Shown piece by piece: positions 25,089 to 36,064 of a stretch of DNA of 64,000 nt. The DNA comes from Plantago ovata (Eukaryota; Streptophyta; Magnoliopsida; Lamiales; Plantaginaceae), in the NCBI GenBank assembly GCA_028274465.1, contig CM051455.1, forward strand, positions 49,081,351 to 49,145,350, in the 5' to 3' direction. A model generated the notes under the pieces. It was not told the DNA's origin. It saw only the letters and a program-made list of their open reading frames with translations, and did no database searches. How positions within the stretch are numbered: position 1 is the stretch's first letter; each line of letters begins with the position of its first letter. Position numbers and translations under genes: made by a program.

Positions 25089-25740
25089 GGGGCTTTCTAT
25101 TCTCAGGTCGTCTCCGTACCAACCTAAATGTAGGTCTTTATTATATATTTCATTCTAATTTATTAAATTTTGATAAAAATATATAAATGTGCAGTTATAC
25201 CCCTACTTTCAAAAAATTCATTTAAATAATTTAAATAAGTTCTTACAATTTTATAAGTATTAAATTAAAAATAAAAATTTACTTTAACTAAAATTAAATT
25301 AACCAATATATATCAAATTAATTTCAACAACAATTCAATGGAATATTCGTTTTCCATAATCTAATTGCACTAGCTATCAACATTTGTAGAGGACAATAAC
25401 AGAGGCTTATTTTTTTAGCTACGAAGTATATTATTTAGAAGTGTTCGATAGTTTATGTATCATTAAAATGGATAAATTAATTGTGATCAATTAACTTTGG
25501 TTTGTGATTAAGATTAATTAATAAGGTTTACGTATATGTAATCATATAAATTGAAATTAAGGTAATTTGTATTTTTGTGTTGATTTTTAATGTTAAAGAA
25601 AATTAATTATAAGCCATTGTACCAAAAATGACTTTGAACCGAAATGAATGGATGAGATTAAATTAAGCGCCACATGGCAACTATCGAATGAATACCTGAG
25701 TTTAGGTCGGTACAGAGCCGACTTGAGAATAGAAAGCCCC
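25089..25740. mobile_element. Mutator-type MITE, 652 bp
   Basis: The ends are long inverted repeats of about 45-50 bases. The left end starts GGGGCTTTCTATTCTCAGGT and the reverse complement of the right end starts GGGGCTTTCTATTCTCAAGT. They continue with TACC(A/G)ACCTAAA. The flanks are ATGTGACTT (25080-25088) and ATGCGACTT (25741-25749), a 9-bp target duplication with one mismatch, as MULEs make. The interior is very AT-rich and non-coding. An 8-bp hAT reading of the flank is possible, but the long TIR favours Mutator. Confidence 0.82.
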
Positions 25741-25826
25741 ATGCGACTTTATGTAACATTTCAAATCTTTGGGGCTTTCAATTATTAGATAAAAACTTAC
25801 ACCCTCTATCTTTTAGTTACCCTCTA

Positions 25827-25850
25827 GCGTCTGTTTGGTATGCAAGATAA
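25827..25850 (+). repeat. Left terminal inverted repeat of Harbinger element
   Basis: 24 bases identical to the reverse complement of 35778-35801. It begins at the first base after the CTA flank, and similarity stops on the inner side after GATAA. Confidence 0.95.
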
Positions 25851-25941
25851 TGGAGATAACTCCCTGTTACTAAATACGGTTTTTGCGTTTGGTTTGCGGA
25901 GAGAAAGCCGATTACCCAACGAGAAACTTTATCCGCTGCCC

Positions 25942-26060
25942 GGATAATCAGCTGCGGGCAGGTCTCTGATTGGCTGATGCCAATGACGTGTCCAAATTGA
26001 TAATATTCTCCGTCTTCTCCTTTCTCCTTCCTATCGGCTGGATAATCACCATTATCCAGC
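25942..26060. promoter_or_regulatory. Subterminal GATAATC motif cluster (left)
   Basis: GGATAATCA at 25942, GGATAATCAC at about 26040 and its inverse CCATTATCCAG at about 26050 lie within 235 bases of the left terminus. The right side carries matching copies at about 35592, 35634 (inverse) and 35698. Subterminal repeats of this sort are typical binding sites for the Harbinger Myb-like protein or transposase. That role here is inferred. Confidence 0.5.
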
Positions 26061-26848
26061 TCTTCTCTGTGGTCCCCGATGAACAGAACCACCATGTGTC
26101 ACACTGTTTCAACCCCATAATTCCAACTTTAGCCTTCATCGATTGCATAAATACTACGCACTTAGCTTTTTTCCTCTCAGTTCGTTTAATGTCGATCCCT
26201 TCAGAAAAAGCCCCAAACCCAAAACCCTAGGAAGCTCATCGGTGAGTTAATTCTTGTTAATCTCCGACTTTGATGTATTCTTCTCCAATTTTATGCCCCA
26301 ATTGTTATTCTTTCAACATTGATTACAGTTTTTTCCCCCTGTCTCTTTTCATGGTAGGGTTTATACAATCTTGTTGTACGGGTTGCAATTGCGCGAAGAG
26401 GTCGTCCGATTTCGAATTCATCGCAAACTCAGGTTACTCTGACCCACTTTTTCATGAAATAATCATTGGGCTAATTAAATTTTACTATTTGCTAGCATAT
26501 TGTGTTCATAAACCACTGTGTGGTATTCACTGTTGAGGTATTTAAAACAAAAATTGTGATTCTGTTGTACTGATGTTTGTTCTGCGCTACATGGTAGTTT
26601 CTTTATTCTTTAGTTGACATTTGCATTACACTTGTATGTTTGTCTGGTGCACATTAACATTCCATATCTGCGTCTGCCGTGATAGTCTTCCATATGCCTG
26701 TTCCTAATTAACCGAACCCTCTGAGAATTTCATGATAACCCATTAATAGTAAATTGTGTATTTACTAGTTACCTGTTTTCACTACTTTCTGATTAAGTAG
26801 CCATTAAAAACAGTTTGTACCCCCTTGATAAAAATCAAACTATATTGA

Positions 26849-28311
26849 ATGGAACTGAGGCAACTCCAGCTACTGCTCCTCCTAATCCATTTCCGCAAGA
26901 TGAGTTTGGAACTGTTCATGGATATTTGTATCGTTGCGTTGGAGGTTAGCACTACCACATTTCGAACACAACTACAAGAGGCTGAAGATAGGAAGCCATA
27001 TAATTTGCGATTTCGTCTGTACATTCAGTTGGATAGAAACTTCAGACTCTTTGTTGATGACGATGAGGCTTGTATCTTCAATCTCCGTATGGATAGAAAT
27101 TGTTTCCACAAGCTGGTTTATGACATTCATACTAAAGGGGGGTTGAATGACGGGAAGTACGTGTCCCTTAAGGAGCAGGTTGGGATTTTCCTGTCTATAC
27201 TAGCTCACAATAAGAAGAGTCGTATTGTGCACATTGATTTCATCCGGTCTAGCGAGACAATAAGCATTTTTACCTTGAGTTTTTTTATATATTTTTTTAA
27301 TTTATTTTTTTTAATTTTTTTAATTTTTATTTTTAAATTAATATGTGTAACGAATTTAACACCTTAATGTTCTGAGCCATTTAATACAATTAAAGTAAAT
27401 AGTTTGATCACTTAATTCTATGTTTTTTCATCGGCATAGGGTTGTCTAGGTGCCTTGGATGGGACTCACATCCGTGTTTTGGTGCCGAAGGACAAACAGG
27501 TCCCCTACCGTGGTCACAAGGGTATAATCACAGTCAACGTACTCGCGGCTTGCAACTGGGATATGAATTTCACTTATGTCCTTTCCGGATGGGAAGGATC
27601 TTCTGCTGACAGTCGGGTTCTACGAAATGCATTGGTTAGGCCAGGTGGGCTACGTGTTCCCATAGGTAATGATTTGTTCACGAATTTGTTATTCCATATA
27701 TCAGAGACAGGTTCACTTACGACTACTAATTCGTGAATAACCTACTCTTGTCAACAATTAGCATGACATTATCTATAAGGCTTGTTTACTATGTTATTGT
27801 AACTAATAATACGTGTTGTGCTTTCAATGTATGAACAGGCCAATATTATCTCTGTGACAATGGTTACACTCATGGTCAAGGATTTGTGACTCCTTACCGT
27901 GGTACTCGTTATCATTTGCAGCAATAGGGAGAAGGAATAGATGCCCCCCAGGATGCGCGTGAATACTTCAACATGCTTCACTCACGCGCTAGGAATGTTA
28001 TTGAAAGATGCTTTGGTCTGTTGAAGAAGCGGTGGGCGACATTATCTGAGCAAGATAAGTATCCTCTTGAGGTTCAGAACAAGGTCATATTGGCATGCTG
28101 CCTGCTTCAGAATTTCATCCGGTTAAACATGGAATGGGATCCCCTCGAGAATGAGGATGTACCTCTTGATCCAGAAGCTGCCCTTGAGGATGATCACCCA
28201 CATGGCTATGTTCAAGTTCTACAACCTTCTCCAGAGTGGGATAATTTCAGAGACAACTTGGCTACCGACTTATATAATGATTGGCTTGAAATGAGGGGGG
28301 CACCCCATTGA
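26849..28311 (+). pseudogene. Harbinger DDE transposase, decayed
   Basis: Three coding blocks are visible: 26849-27275, 27440-27665 and 27838-28311. They hold LRMDRNCFHKLVYDI, the acidic catalytic residues in GCLGALDGTHIRV, GSSADSRVLRNAL and ARNVIERCFGLLKKRWA, and CDNGYTHGQGF. Introns separate blocks 2 and 3, as in the first element. Two lesions are seen. An in-frame TAG at 27925-27927 lies just after YHLQQ. The segment of about 40 residues that normally joins RSSETIS to GCLGALDG is absent, replaced by T-rich DNA (27280-27380). The N-terminal start is uncertain. This copy cannot make a full transposase as read. Confidence 0.88.
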
Positions 28312-28320
28312 TCCAAACTT

Positions 28321-28330
<10 letters not shown>

Positions 28331-28353
<23 letters not shown>
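28331..28353 (+). repeat. Poly(A) run after transposase
   Basis: A homopolymer of about 23 A directly downstream of the transposase stop. It is a simple repeat and not evidence of retroposition, because introns remain upstream. Confidence 0.8.
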
Positions 28354-28354
<1 letters not shown>

Positions 28355-28810
28355 CCCTCCTCCACCCATATTTTCTGAGTTTCCGTATTATGTACTCATG
28401 TACACGTTTTGTGATGTCATGTTTTAAAAATATTTGATAAAGGCCAGCTCTGTGTTATCGTGCATGTTTGTGTACTAAATACATTTGTATTCATAAGTAT
28501 TATTTTGTTGTAATATGTGATATTACCATTGCACCTTATTTGTTACTATATGTTACTTTTGCCTCACATAATGACTTACTGTTTAATTATTCTCTTCTTT
28601 TCTTCCCCACCCCTCCCCCCATCCCAGAATCTTACACTAGCCCTCCGTCCCTTTATTTACTGGTAATGATATTATGTATTTCTCATATTCATACATCCAG
28701 TTCACTATCAATATATATCTGTCCATGTTTGTCCATTTAAAATTATTTAACTTATACCTGTATTTGTGACACATCTAATCAATGTTGTTAATGGCAGATT
28801 TCTTTGTAGA

Positions 28811-31800
28811 TGACGAAGCCAAGGAAAAACCCCAGTACCCCATACAGGTCTCCGGTTCCCACGCAGAATGCACTACTATCCAGCTTTGTCCATACTTCAA
28901 GACCTACTGCTAGCTAGGTCAGTGGTACCACGTCTGCCCCTCCATCCCAGTCGCAACCAAGTGCTCCAGATGGAAGTGGTTCCCTTGATCCTAGTCGGGT
29001 TGAGCAACCAAAAGTTCCGCGGTTCTTCTGGGATAGCATCGCCTCAGATGCTCTACATGACAGTATGAGAACTATCATGGCTTTGGGTAACCGTGTCAGA
29101 ACCCAACCACTGGTCAATGTTTACCATGATATTGTAAGGATGATGAGGGATAGGATCCCAGGATGTCCAGTAACAGCGGCTCAGATCGAGTCGAAGCTCA
29201 AGTATTACAAGCGTCAATACACAGAAATCTATAGGATACTCCATCTTAGCGGAGGCACATTCTATGGTAACAAAACCCCTCTGGACGTGACTGAGAATGA
29301 CTAGTGGCAGCTACATTGCGCGGTAATATCATAAAACACTTGTCATGAAGATATGATTGGTTCATTATACTGAAATACTAACTGTGTCCATACTGAATGT
29401 TAGTTTATATTATCACCCGTACAATACAAAAATAGATAAGGCCTTACCGTTATTGTTAGCATACTGTCTTCTAATTATATAAGTGTGATTGCATGTTTAT
29501 CTAGTATGAACATTAATTTTTTCCTATACTTGTAGTCGTCGGTTAATACAGTATTCATATACAACATTCTCACTAGCCCTGTATTTTTATGTGCAAAATA
29601 TCATTTATTCAACAAGGGATTACTGAAACCTGTTAAATTTATTTTATTTAACTTTTTTGTATTTTAATTTTTATTTTGTATTGCCTGACTTCACTAGTAT
29701 TAATAATACCAAGTGTTAATATGTATTAGAATTGTGGCTGGACAATGTGCAACTGATTGTTTTGGAATTTCTTTAGAAAATTTCTATTCTTCTCTGTTAG
29801 ATATTATATTATTTTTTGTAGGACACATACCAAGATTATCCGGTTATATTATGTAACATTTTTTAACCTTGTTAATGTAAAATACCCTTGGGCAATGTTT
29901 TAACACACCTTCAAAGTGTGTACAATTGCAACAAACCCTTGAAATGATGTCATATATAAACTGGGATATTTAAAAACATTTTTGACATGCATAAACATAT
30001 GTTACTCGGTCAGATGTGGCACACATATAATATTTTCTACTGATTTCATTCACTACTAGTGTCACAGGAGTACCCAGATGCTGCAAGGCACCGTCACAAA
30101 GATTTTCCGCTTTAATTTATGACTTGTGGAATGAATGGTTTGGCGAGGATCGTGCTACAGGTAAATCGTTCACTTATCACCTTTACTGCATGTCCGCATT
30201 GCATTCTAATAATCTCTTACGAATATATTGGTTAATACTTTGTGACATACCTTATTAAAATAAGGTTGTCCACCTTTGAATATTCTTAAGCAATCCATGG
30301 TCTAAGATCTAATAAAAGTAGTTCAGCCTCCGCTGCTATTTTAAAATTTTTTCCATTCAAATATGCAAAGTCTTGTTGATTTTTTGTATATTAGAAGTAA
30401 AATACAAAATTAAAAAAAAAATTAAAATGAAAAATAAAAAACCTACTGATCCTACATCATACATGCTAAATCTGTACATTCAATGCAACACTAGAAACAG
30501 TATGGTAAAGTACTTGAATGTTAATTATATATGGTTACAATCGATTCTCCTTTGTTTTAATGAATGGTGAGTCCTATTATGCAACAGCACCATGCTGCAT
30601 TTTAATTAGATATTATCCCATCATAACACATATCTTATATAAGGTTCCGAACCATGAAGATAATAAAACATCACCTGCTTCTCTCATACTTCAAATTTGG
30701 ATTTAGAAGTCCTCCCATAAAATTGGTCTCATTTTACTATTTTTATCTTAATTGGTTCACATTGCAGTGTACAATTGCTACTTTATACAAGTTACATATA
30801 TTTTATTTTATTGAACATTGATGATGTTTATGATGCGTATTCGTTATATCTGGATATAGCATCTGGATAACCTAGTAGGACTGCTACTATCTTATTAATA
30901 CTACAATAATGTCAAAGCTTCCAAAATTTATCATGTTTTTCTCCTAGACATCTCACCCATTGGTTTTCATATGGACAAATAAATGTACTTCCATTACAAA
31001 TCAAGAATGCATCTCTGTTAATATTTTGTGTTAGTTAATTGCTCATAACCTAAGATATGTCCCCATACAATACAACTGATGATCACTGATTATTTGATTG
31101 CATGTTAGCACAAAGTATAAATATGGCATGCCATTATGTCTAAAGCTGTGTATTACACTAAACGCCTATTTTTTATATAGCCTAACTAAAACATAAATAT
31201 GGTCCGAGTCTTATGTTAACTTGGTTGGGCATGTTGTCCATATGAATATACTTTTAACAATAATATCTGTAGGGGAAGGTGTTGTTGGATATCAAGAAGC
31301 TGCTGTTGGGCCCCCCGTTGGATCTGAATACATCCCTATTTTTGAAGATGCCGAGGAAGAGGAGGATGTAAGCAGTCTACTTAGTGAAACTGAGTCCACA
31401 CCACCTGAACCTAGCCCCCCAAGCATACTCCATTGTCTCAACCTGAATAATTCATGAATCCGGCCACTCCTTTTACACAACCCGATTCCTTCATGGGGCA
31501 GCCTGCTAACTTCCCACAGGTAGACAGCTACATCAACCTCTCTTCTCCATCAATGCAAACTGAGGCATCCATCAAACCCCCTAATTCTCCCCCAAGCAAG
31601 TCAAAATCTCGTCCGCCTGCCTCTGATTCTGCCTCGGCTGCAGCATCAGCTTTTAAGTCTCGTGTTGGCCCGGACATCTACCCCTCTCCCAAGCCAGCGA
31701 CTAAGAAAACCAAACTTAGTAAAGCCGACAGAGGTGAGATAGTTGCCAGACCATATGTACGCATGTTTGAAAACATGTGGGCGGAGAATAAGGCTGTAAT

Positions 31801-32023
31801 GGAGAACTTGGCTTCCCAGTTCAAATCCCCTGAGATTGTCTTCCAAGAGAATTGTAAGGCCGTCAAAGCTGCTCTCAAAGAGATCCCCGGCCTAGAACGC
31901 TGTGAAATCTTCTGGCTGGAGAAACACATCCTTAAGGATAAAAGCCTGACCAATTCTTTCCTCGATGAGGATGCAGACTATCGTAAGGACATGGTTAATA
32001 TGATGCTGGAGAATCGACTATAG
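28811..32023 (+). pseudogene. Myb/SANT-like accessory gene of Harbinger element, decayed
   Basis: The first exon region (28811-about 29313) encodes a Ser/Pro-rich leader and a SANT-like domain with RFFWDSIASDALHDSMRTI and AAQIESKLKYYKRQYTEIYR. An in-frame TAG (29302-29304) falls just before WQLHCA. A donor follows (GCG|GTAATA). A short exon at 30067 begins EYPDAARHRHKDFPL, then shifts frame to YDLWNEWFGEDRATG. After a further intron, 31273-31444 gives an acidic/Pro-rich linker, and 31454-32023 in another frame gives a Pro/Ser-rich segment ending in a helical tail (ARPYVRMFENMWAENKAVME). The modular order matches plant Harbinger Myb/SANT proteins. At least one stop and two frame changes make it non-functional as read. 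Confidence 0.8.
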
Positions 32024-33316
32024 GCATTAGTATGTTTTATATTGCATTACAAAAATTAATGTTTCCATGAGACTCATCCTACTTTCCTTTTGGTAACTAT
32101 AACGGGTCTGTAATATATAAATTAACCCTGCAAGCACAACTTATTTGGTTATGATTATTGCTAATTATCCATCATATGTAATTTTCTAGTAGAAAATTTA
32201 TGCTTCACACCCTACCTGTGACATTTGAGTTCAGCAACTTTAATTATTTCAATGAAGCACATAGTATGAGTTGAACTCACGTTATACAATCGATTCTTGA
32301 CTCAGGTATGGTATTCCACTAAGTTATTCAACATATAATTACATATGTGTGCTACCCCTTGCGTAATATGAAGTATTTTTTTCACCCTAAACTCTGGTTT
32401 TATTTTCTATTGCAGGTTGCATTCAGATTGAACGATATGGAGCATATCGTCATCATTTTACGACATCTGCAATCGTCAATATCACTGTAGAGGTTACCAC
32501 TATTTCTCATATATGATTGATGAATGAGTTTGTATATTTAACGTGTATTAGTACTCATACAGTTTTATACATACCTTACGATATACTAATACACACATTG
32601 ATTCCCTTACGATATATTAACCACCACATGTGATCATTTACGTGTAAAACATCCACAACCACTACCCAAATGTAAATAGATACCATGATTATGCTACCAA
32701 TAATTGGTTCTTTGTCTGATATATTCCCATGTGGGGTCAGTGTGTACAATCTAAATACGCTACCCATCATTCACCCCTATGTATTTCCATTCACTAGCAC
32801 TATATATACCCACTGTCCCTAAGCATTCAATGAACGTAACCTATCAGTAAAAATTTCTCATATACTTGTTGTGTGCTCTACTGGTTAGTAAGCTACTACT
32901 TGTAACTGAAATTGCAATATATTATTGTAAGCATGATGTACACGATAGATATAACACTATCTTCCATCCTATCGCATATCCTTTCCCATAGTATGTTTAT
33001 AAAGAATCCATTTGTACATGCAGTAGGAGTCCCATGTTCACATCATGTTACATTCCAATATCATGATATAGACAACAGATTTCTTACACTGACAATCCAT
33101 GTTCTTATGTATTTGTAAATTCAGTAATAAATTAGATTTGGAATAGTGTATATCTATTCAGTGTTTCATGGCTGTAATATTGATATTATTGTTGGGCTAA
33201 TATTGTATTGGATAATTATGCTACAGGTACTTTGATGTTAATTTCCTTGCCGTGTCCACACAAAGTTTCATTATGTGTTCTCACCTAGTGTTTCATTATT
33301 TAAATGACAACATGAG
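32024..33316. other. Spacer inside the Harbinger element
   Basis: About 1.3 kb of AT-rich DNA between the Myb-like gene and the third ORF. It may hold the third gene's promoter. No coding block is recognised. Confidence 0.5.
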
Positions 33317-34051
33317 ATGATATGCCGGGGAAATTGTGATGGGGAGGTAGCTCCGATTGATGATCGTCATGCGAGTGAATTGCTCACCATTGTTGCTGCT
33401 TCTGCACATGGGCCTCGTGCTCTGTTTGACCGCAGTGGTGTTCAGGATGTATTGCTATCTTATTGGACTATGCGTATGCACGATACTCTACCGGGCCTTT
33501 GTTTCTCTAAGCAGAGGGTGCTTGAGCTATTCATCGAGCTAGTTATCAAGTACAATGCTTGGTCAGACATCACAAAGCTCCCTAGAGTGAAGCTTCACCA
33601 GGACCACTCATATCTATATGTGCCCTCTGTGCTTCGGTTGGGCATACAGGAGGTACAAATTTTACCAATAAATAAACTGTTTTCAATTAACTAATACATA
33701 TTTGTTCAATTGATTAAACATAATTTAAATTATTTTCTGAAACATAAATATGGCCGCGCGGCTTTTTTTTTTAATATTTTTTTTTCTTTTTTTTTGTAGA
33801 TGTTTCCCTATGCTTCTCGGTACTTCTATGATGTTGAACCTCTTCGAGCACGACTACAGTTTGCATTTGCGAGGTCAGAGTTTGATTACGTATCTAGACA
33901 CGTGGACAATATAGGTGAGATGTACCAGCCTCGGGCGGAGATTGATGAGATTGATGCCACAAGCAATCCTCCATCTCCAGATAGCCCAGGTCTGGATGAT
34001 GGCAGTGATACCTACAATTCACAATCCTTTTATGGTCATCCTGGGATGTGA
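33317..34051 (+). CDS. Third ORF of the Harbinger element, divergent Myb/SANT-like candidate
   Basis: Two exons, 33317-33652 and 33800-34051, joined by a phase-0 intron (GAG|GTACAA to TTGTAG|ATG), give about 195 aa with no stop or frameshift. I cannot assign it by direct recognition. Features seen are a helix-rich N half (VQDVLLSYW, SKQRVLELFIELVIKYN), an exon-2 block FPYASRYFYDVEPLRARLQF, and an acidic Ser/Pro-rich tail. The exon-2 block resembles the closing block of Myb/SANT-like domains (PxAxxxRxxxxPxYxxLxxxF). The intron sits exactly where the element's Myb gene and the gene at 59959-60742 have theirs. I infer a second, diverged SANT-like DNA-binding protein carried as cargo. A captured host gene is the main alternative. 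Confidence 0.6.
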
Positions 34052-34736
34052 TTTATGATGTTTATCTAATTGTCTACCTTCATGCATCATATGTTCACTA
34101 TCCACCCCGTGTTCTAGTAGAATAATATTCGTCCTCAACATTATTAAGTTTCAATTTAAAGATGTCAATAAGGTGGAGTTATTGGAAGTGGAGGTTTTCC
34201 GGTGCCTATTTCATTTCTATCATATTTTGTGTTCATGTTAACCGTGTGTTGTAATGCGGATCAATGTGTTGTTCCTTTTGAAGATATATTCGTCTTGTAA
34301 TATACCTTATTTTCATTTCGATTGTTTGATTAATTGTTGTAATATTCCCATGGCTTATTAATAACAAGGAATCTTGCAATGTGTGCTGAGATCATACATC
34401 CCATTTGTATGTTGTCCTCCAACATTATTTAATTTTCATTCAGGTTGTACCAAAACAATAATTACAACTTCTCACAATGGCTTGTACGCAATACTATAGT
34501 TGTATTCACCTTATCAATATGTCAAATCAATGGCGGGTTTCCTAACGAAAATTTCCTCGCCGGTAACCTTTTTGACTACATATACGGAAGTAAATTTTGT
34601 TACTAACTCAAACTTTGCATAAGAAATATATACAACATACCTATTCCAACTTCTTATGTTTTTTGTGAGCTGATTTGCACACTCTATGTATTTTAATTTT
34701 TTTTATTTTTTCGTTTACTGTTCATGTATTCTAATA
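34052..34736. other. Non-coding right arm of Harbinger element
   Basis: AT-rich sequence after the third ORF, with nothing recognisable before the nested Stowaway MITE. Confidence 0.45.
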
Positions 34737-34999
34737 CTCCCTCCATCCCACTCTAATTTATCCATTTCGACTTTTTCGGTCAATAATTTTCAATTTTGAG
34801 TTAGTAATTACTCTTAAACTATAAAGATAAACCATTTGACGAAATCTTTTAATGAAAATATAGAACCTGAATTTTTATAATATATATAATTATATTAAAT
34901 ATTTTCATTATAGTTTAATAGTAACGGGAAGTCAAAGTTGAAAACATGTCATATTAGTAGGATTTAGAAATGGCACTATAGTAACGGGGTTGGAGAAAA
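34737..34999. mobile_element. Stowaway MITE nested in the Harbinger element
   Basis: Starts CTCCCTCCATCCCACTCTAA, the well-known plant Stowaway terminus, after a TA at 34735-34736. The other end, read inward on the minus strand, is TTCTCCAACCCCGTTACTAT, followed outside by TA (35000-35001). It is about 263 bp, AT-rich and non-coding. The two termini match at roughly 9 of 13 outer positions, so the copy is somewhat old. It inserted after, or travelled with, the host transposon. Confidence 0.8.
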
Positions 35000-35777
35000 T
35001 ATGAAATCAGTATTCAATTGGACCGTCACTGCGTTCATGGATAAGGGTCGGTATTCTATGTGGATAAGCAGGGTACATACACATAGTAACAGGAGAATTC
35101 CCAAATCGTATGAACAGTACTAATATCCTACTAAAACAAATGACTGAGCTCCATTGGGACTTCAATTGATTCATATTGATCGGAATTATAAACACGGTCA
35201 TATGAATCGCTAAACTGCCATTGTTAAAAGGCGAATTATAAGCACGATAAAGCAAACGCTATAGGAGTAAATGGCAATACCTAGCATACGTACGGAATAC
35301 TGAGTTATGAAGTTGAAATCATGAGGAGAAACTAAGTTTAATGACACAGTAATGCCGTTAATTAATATGACAAACAGATAGAACGTCGGATATTGAAAAT
35401 TCAGGGACTTACCAGAAAGAGGGCTTCAGCGGCACCAGCGAAAGGAGGAAGTGGACTTGAATTTTTCAGCGGCCAAATGAGGATGGATTCGCCTTTGAAT
35501 GGAATTTTAAATATTAAAATTGAGGATAGGAATGGTAATTCACAGACACTGTTGGGGGCTATTTTGGACAGATACTCTATCATTCTTGATTGGATAATCA
35601 TTGCATATTTGATGGACCAAACACCCACATGTTGATTATCTTAATTATCGACCACAATTATCTGTCATGTACGAGTCCAAACCGAATTTTTCAGAAAGAT
35701 AATCACTGTTGATACATGGCCAGATAAATCTAGATATTTTACTGTTTAGGATAAATAGCCTACCGTATTTATATTTT
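35000..35777. other. Right subterminal region of Harbinger element
   Basis: Holds three GATAATC-type motifs (about 35592, 35634 inverted and 35698) matching those of the left end. Short frames on both strands are not recognisable. Confidence 0.5.
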
Positions 35778-35801
35778 TTATCTTGCATACCAAACAGACG
35801 C
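35778..35801 (-). repeat. Right terminal inverted repeat of Harbinger element
   Basis: Perfect inverted match to the left terminus, followed immediately by the CTA target duplication at 35802-35804. Confidence 0.95.
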
Positions 35802-36064
35802 CTAGGTGCAACACTTATCTTGATCGGGTTCGACTGTCTAAGTTGAATTTGTGTGCAAAATACCCACAAAAGAGTATGAGCTCGAGTAGGATCCAATCGA
35901 ATCTTCTATGAGTTGGGGGAGGGTGAATTTTAGAATGGAAATTGTGCGTCCTTCACTAAAGGTTGTAATCCGCAAAGATCGTGTGTTCTCCAATGAAATT
36001 TGATTCAGAAAGGGAAGAGAGATTGTTCACGTAGACCGGGTTAAAGTCAAAAGAAGATTTCTAA

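Larger units (their letters stand above)
25827..35801 (+). mobile_element. Complete PIF/Harbinger transposon, 9,975 bp
   Basis: The 24-bp terminal inverted repeats at 25827-25850 and 35778-35801 match perfectly, starting GCGTCTGTTTGGTATGCAAG. A 3-bp direct repeat CTA flanks both sides (25824-25826 and 35802-35804). Inside are a DDE transposase (26849-28311), a Myb/SANT-like gene (28811-32023) and a third spliced ORF (33317-34051), all on the plus strand. A Stowaway MITE is nested near the right end. The motif GATAATC recurs near both ends. CTA differs slightly from the usual TWA target. Perfect TIRs suggest fairly recent movement, but the transposase and Myb genes are both damaged, so the copy was probably mobilised in trans or decayed after insertion. 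Confidence 0.93.
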
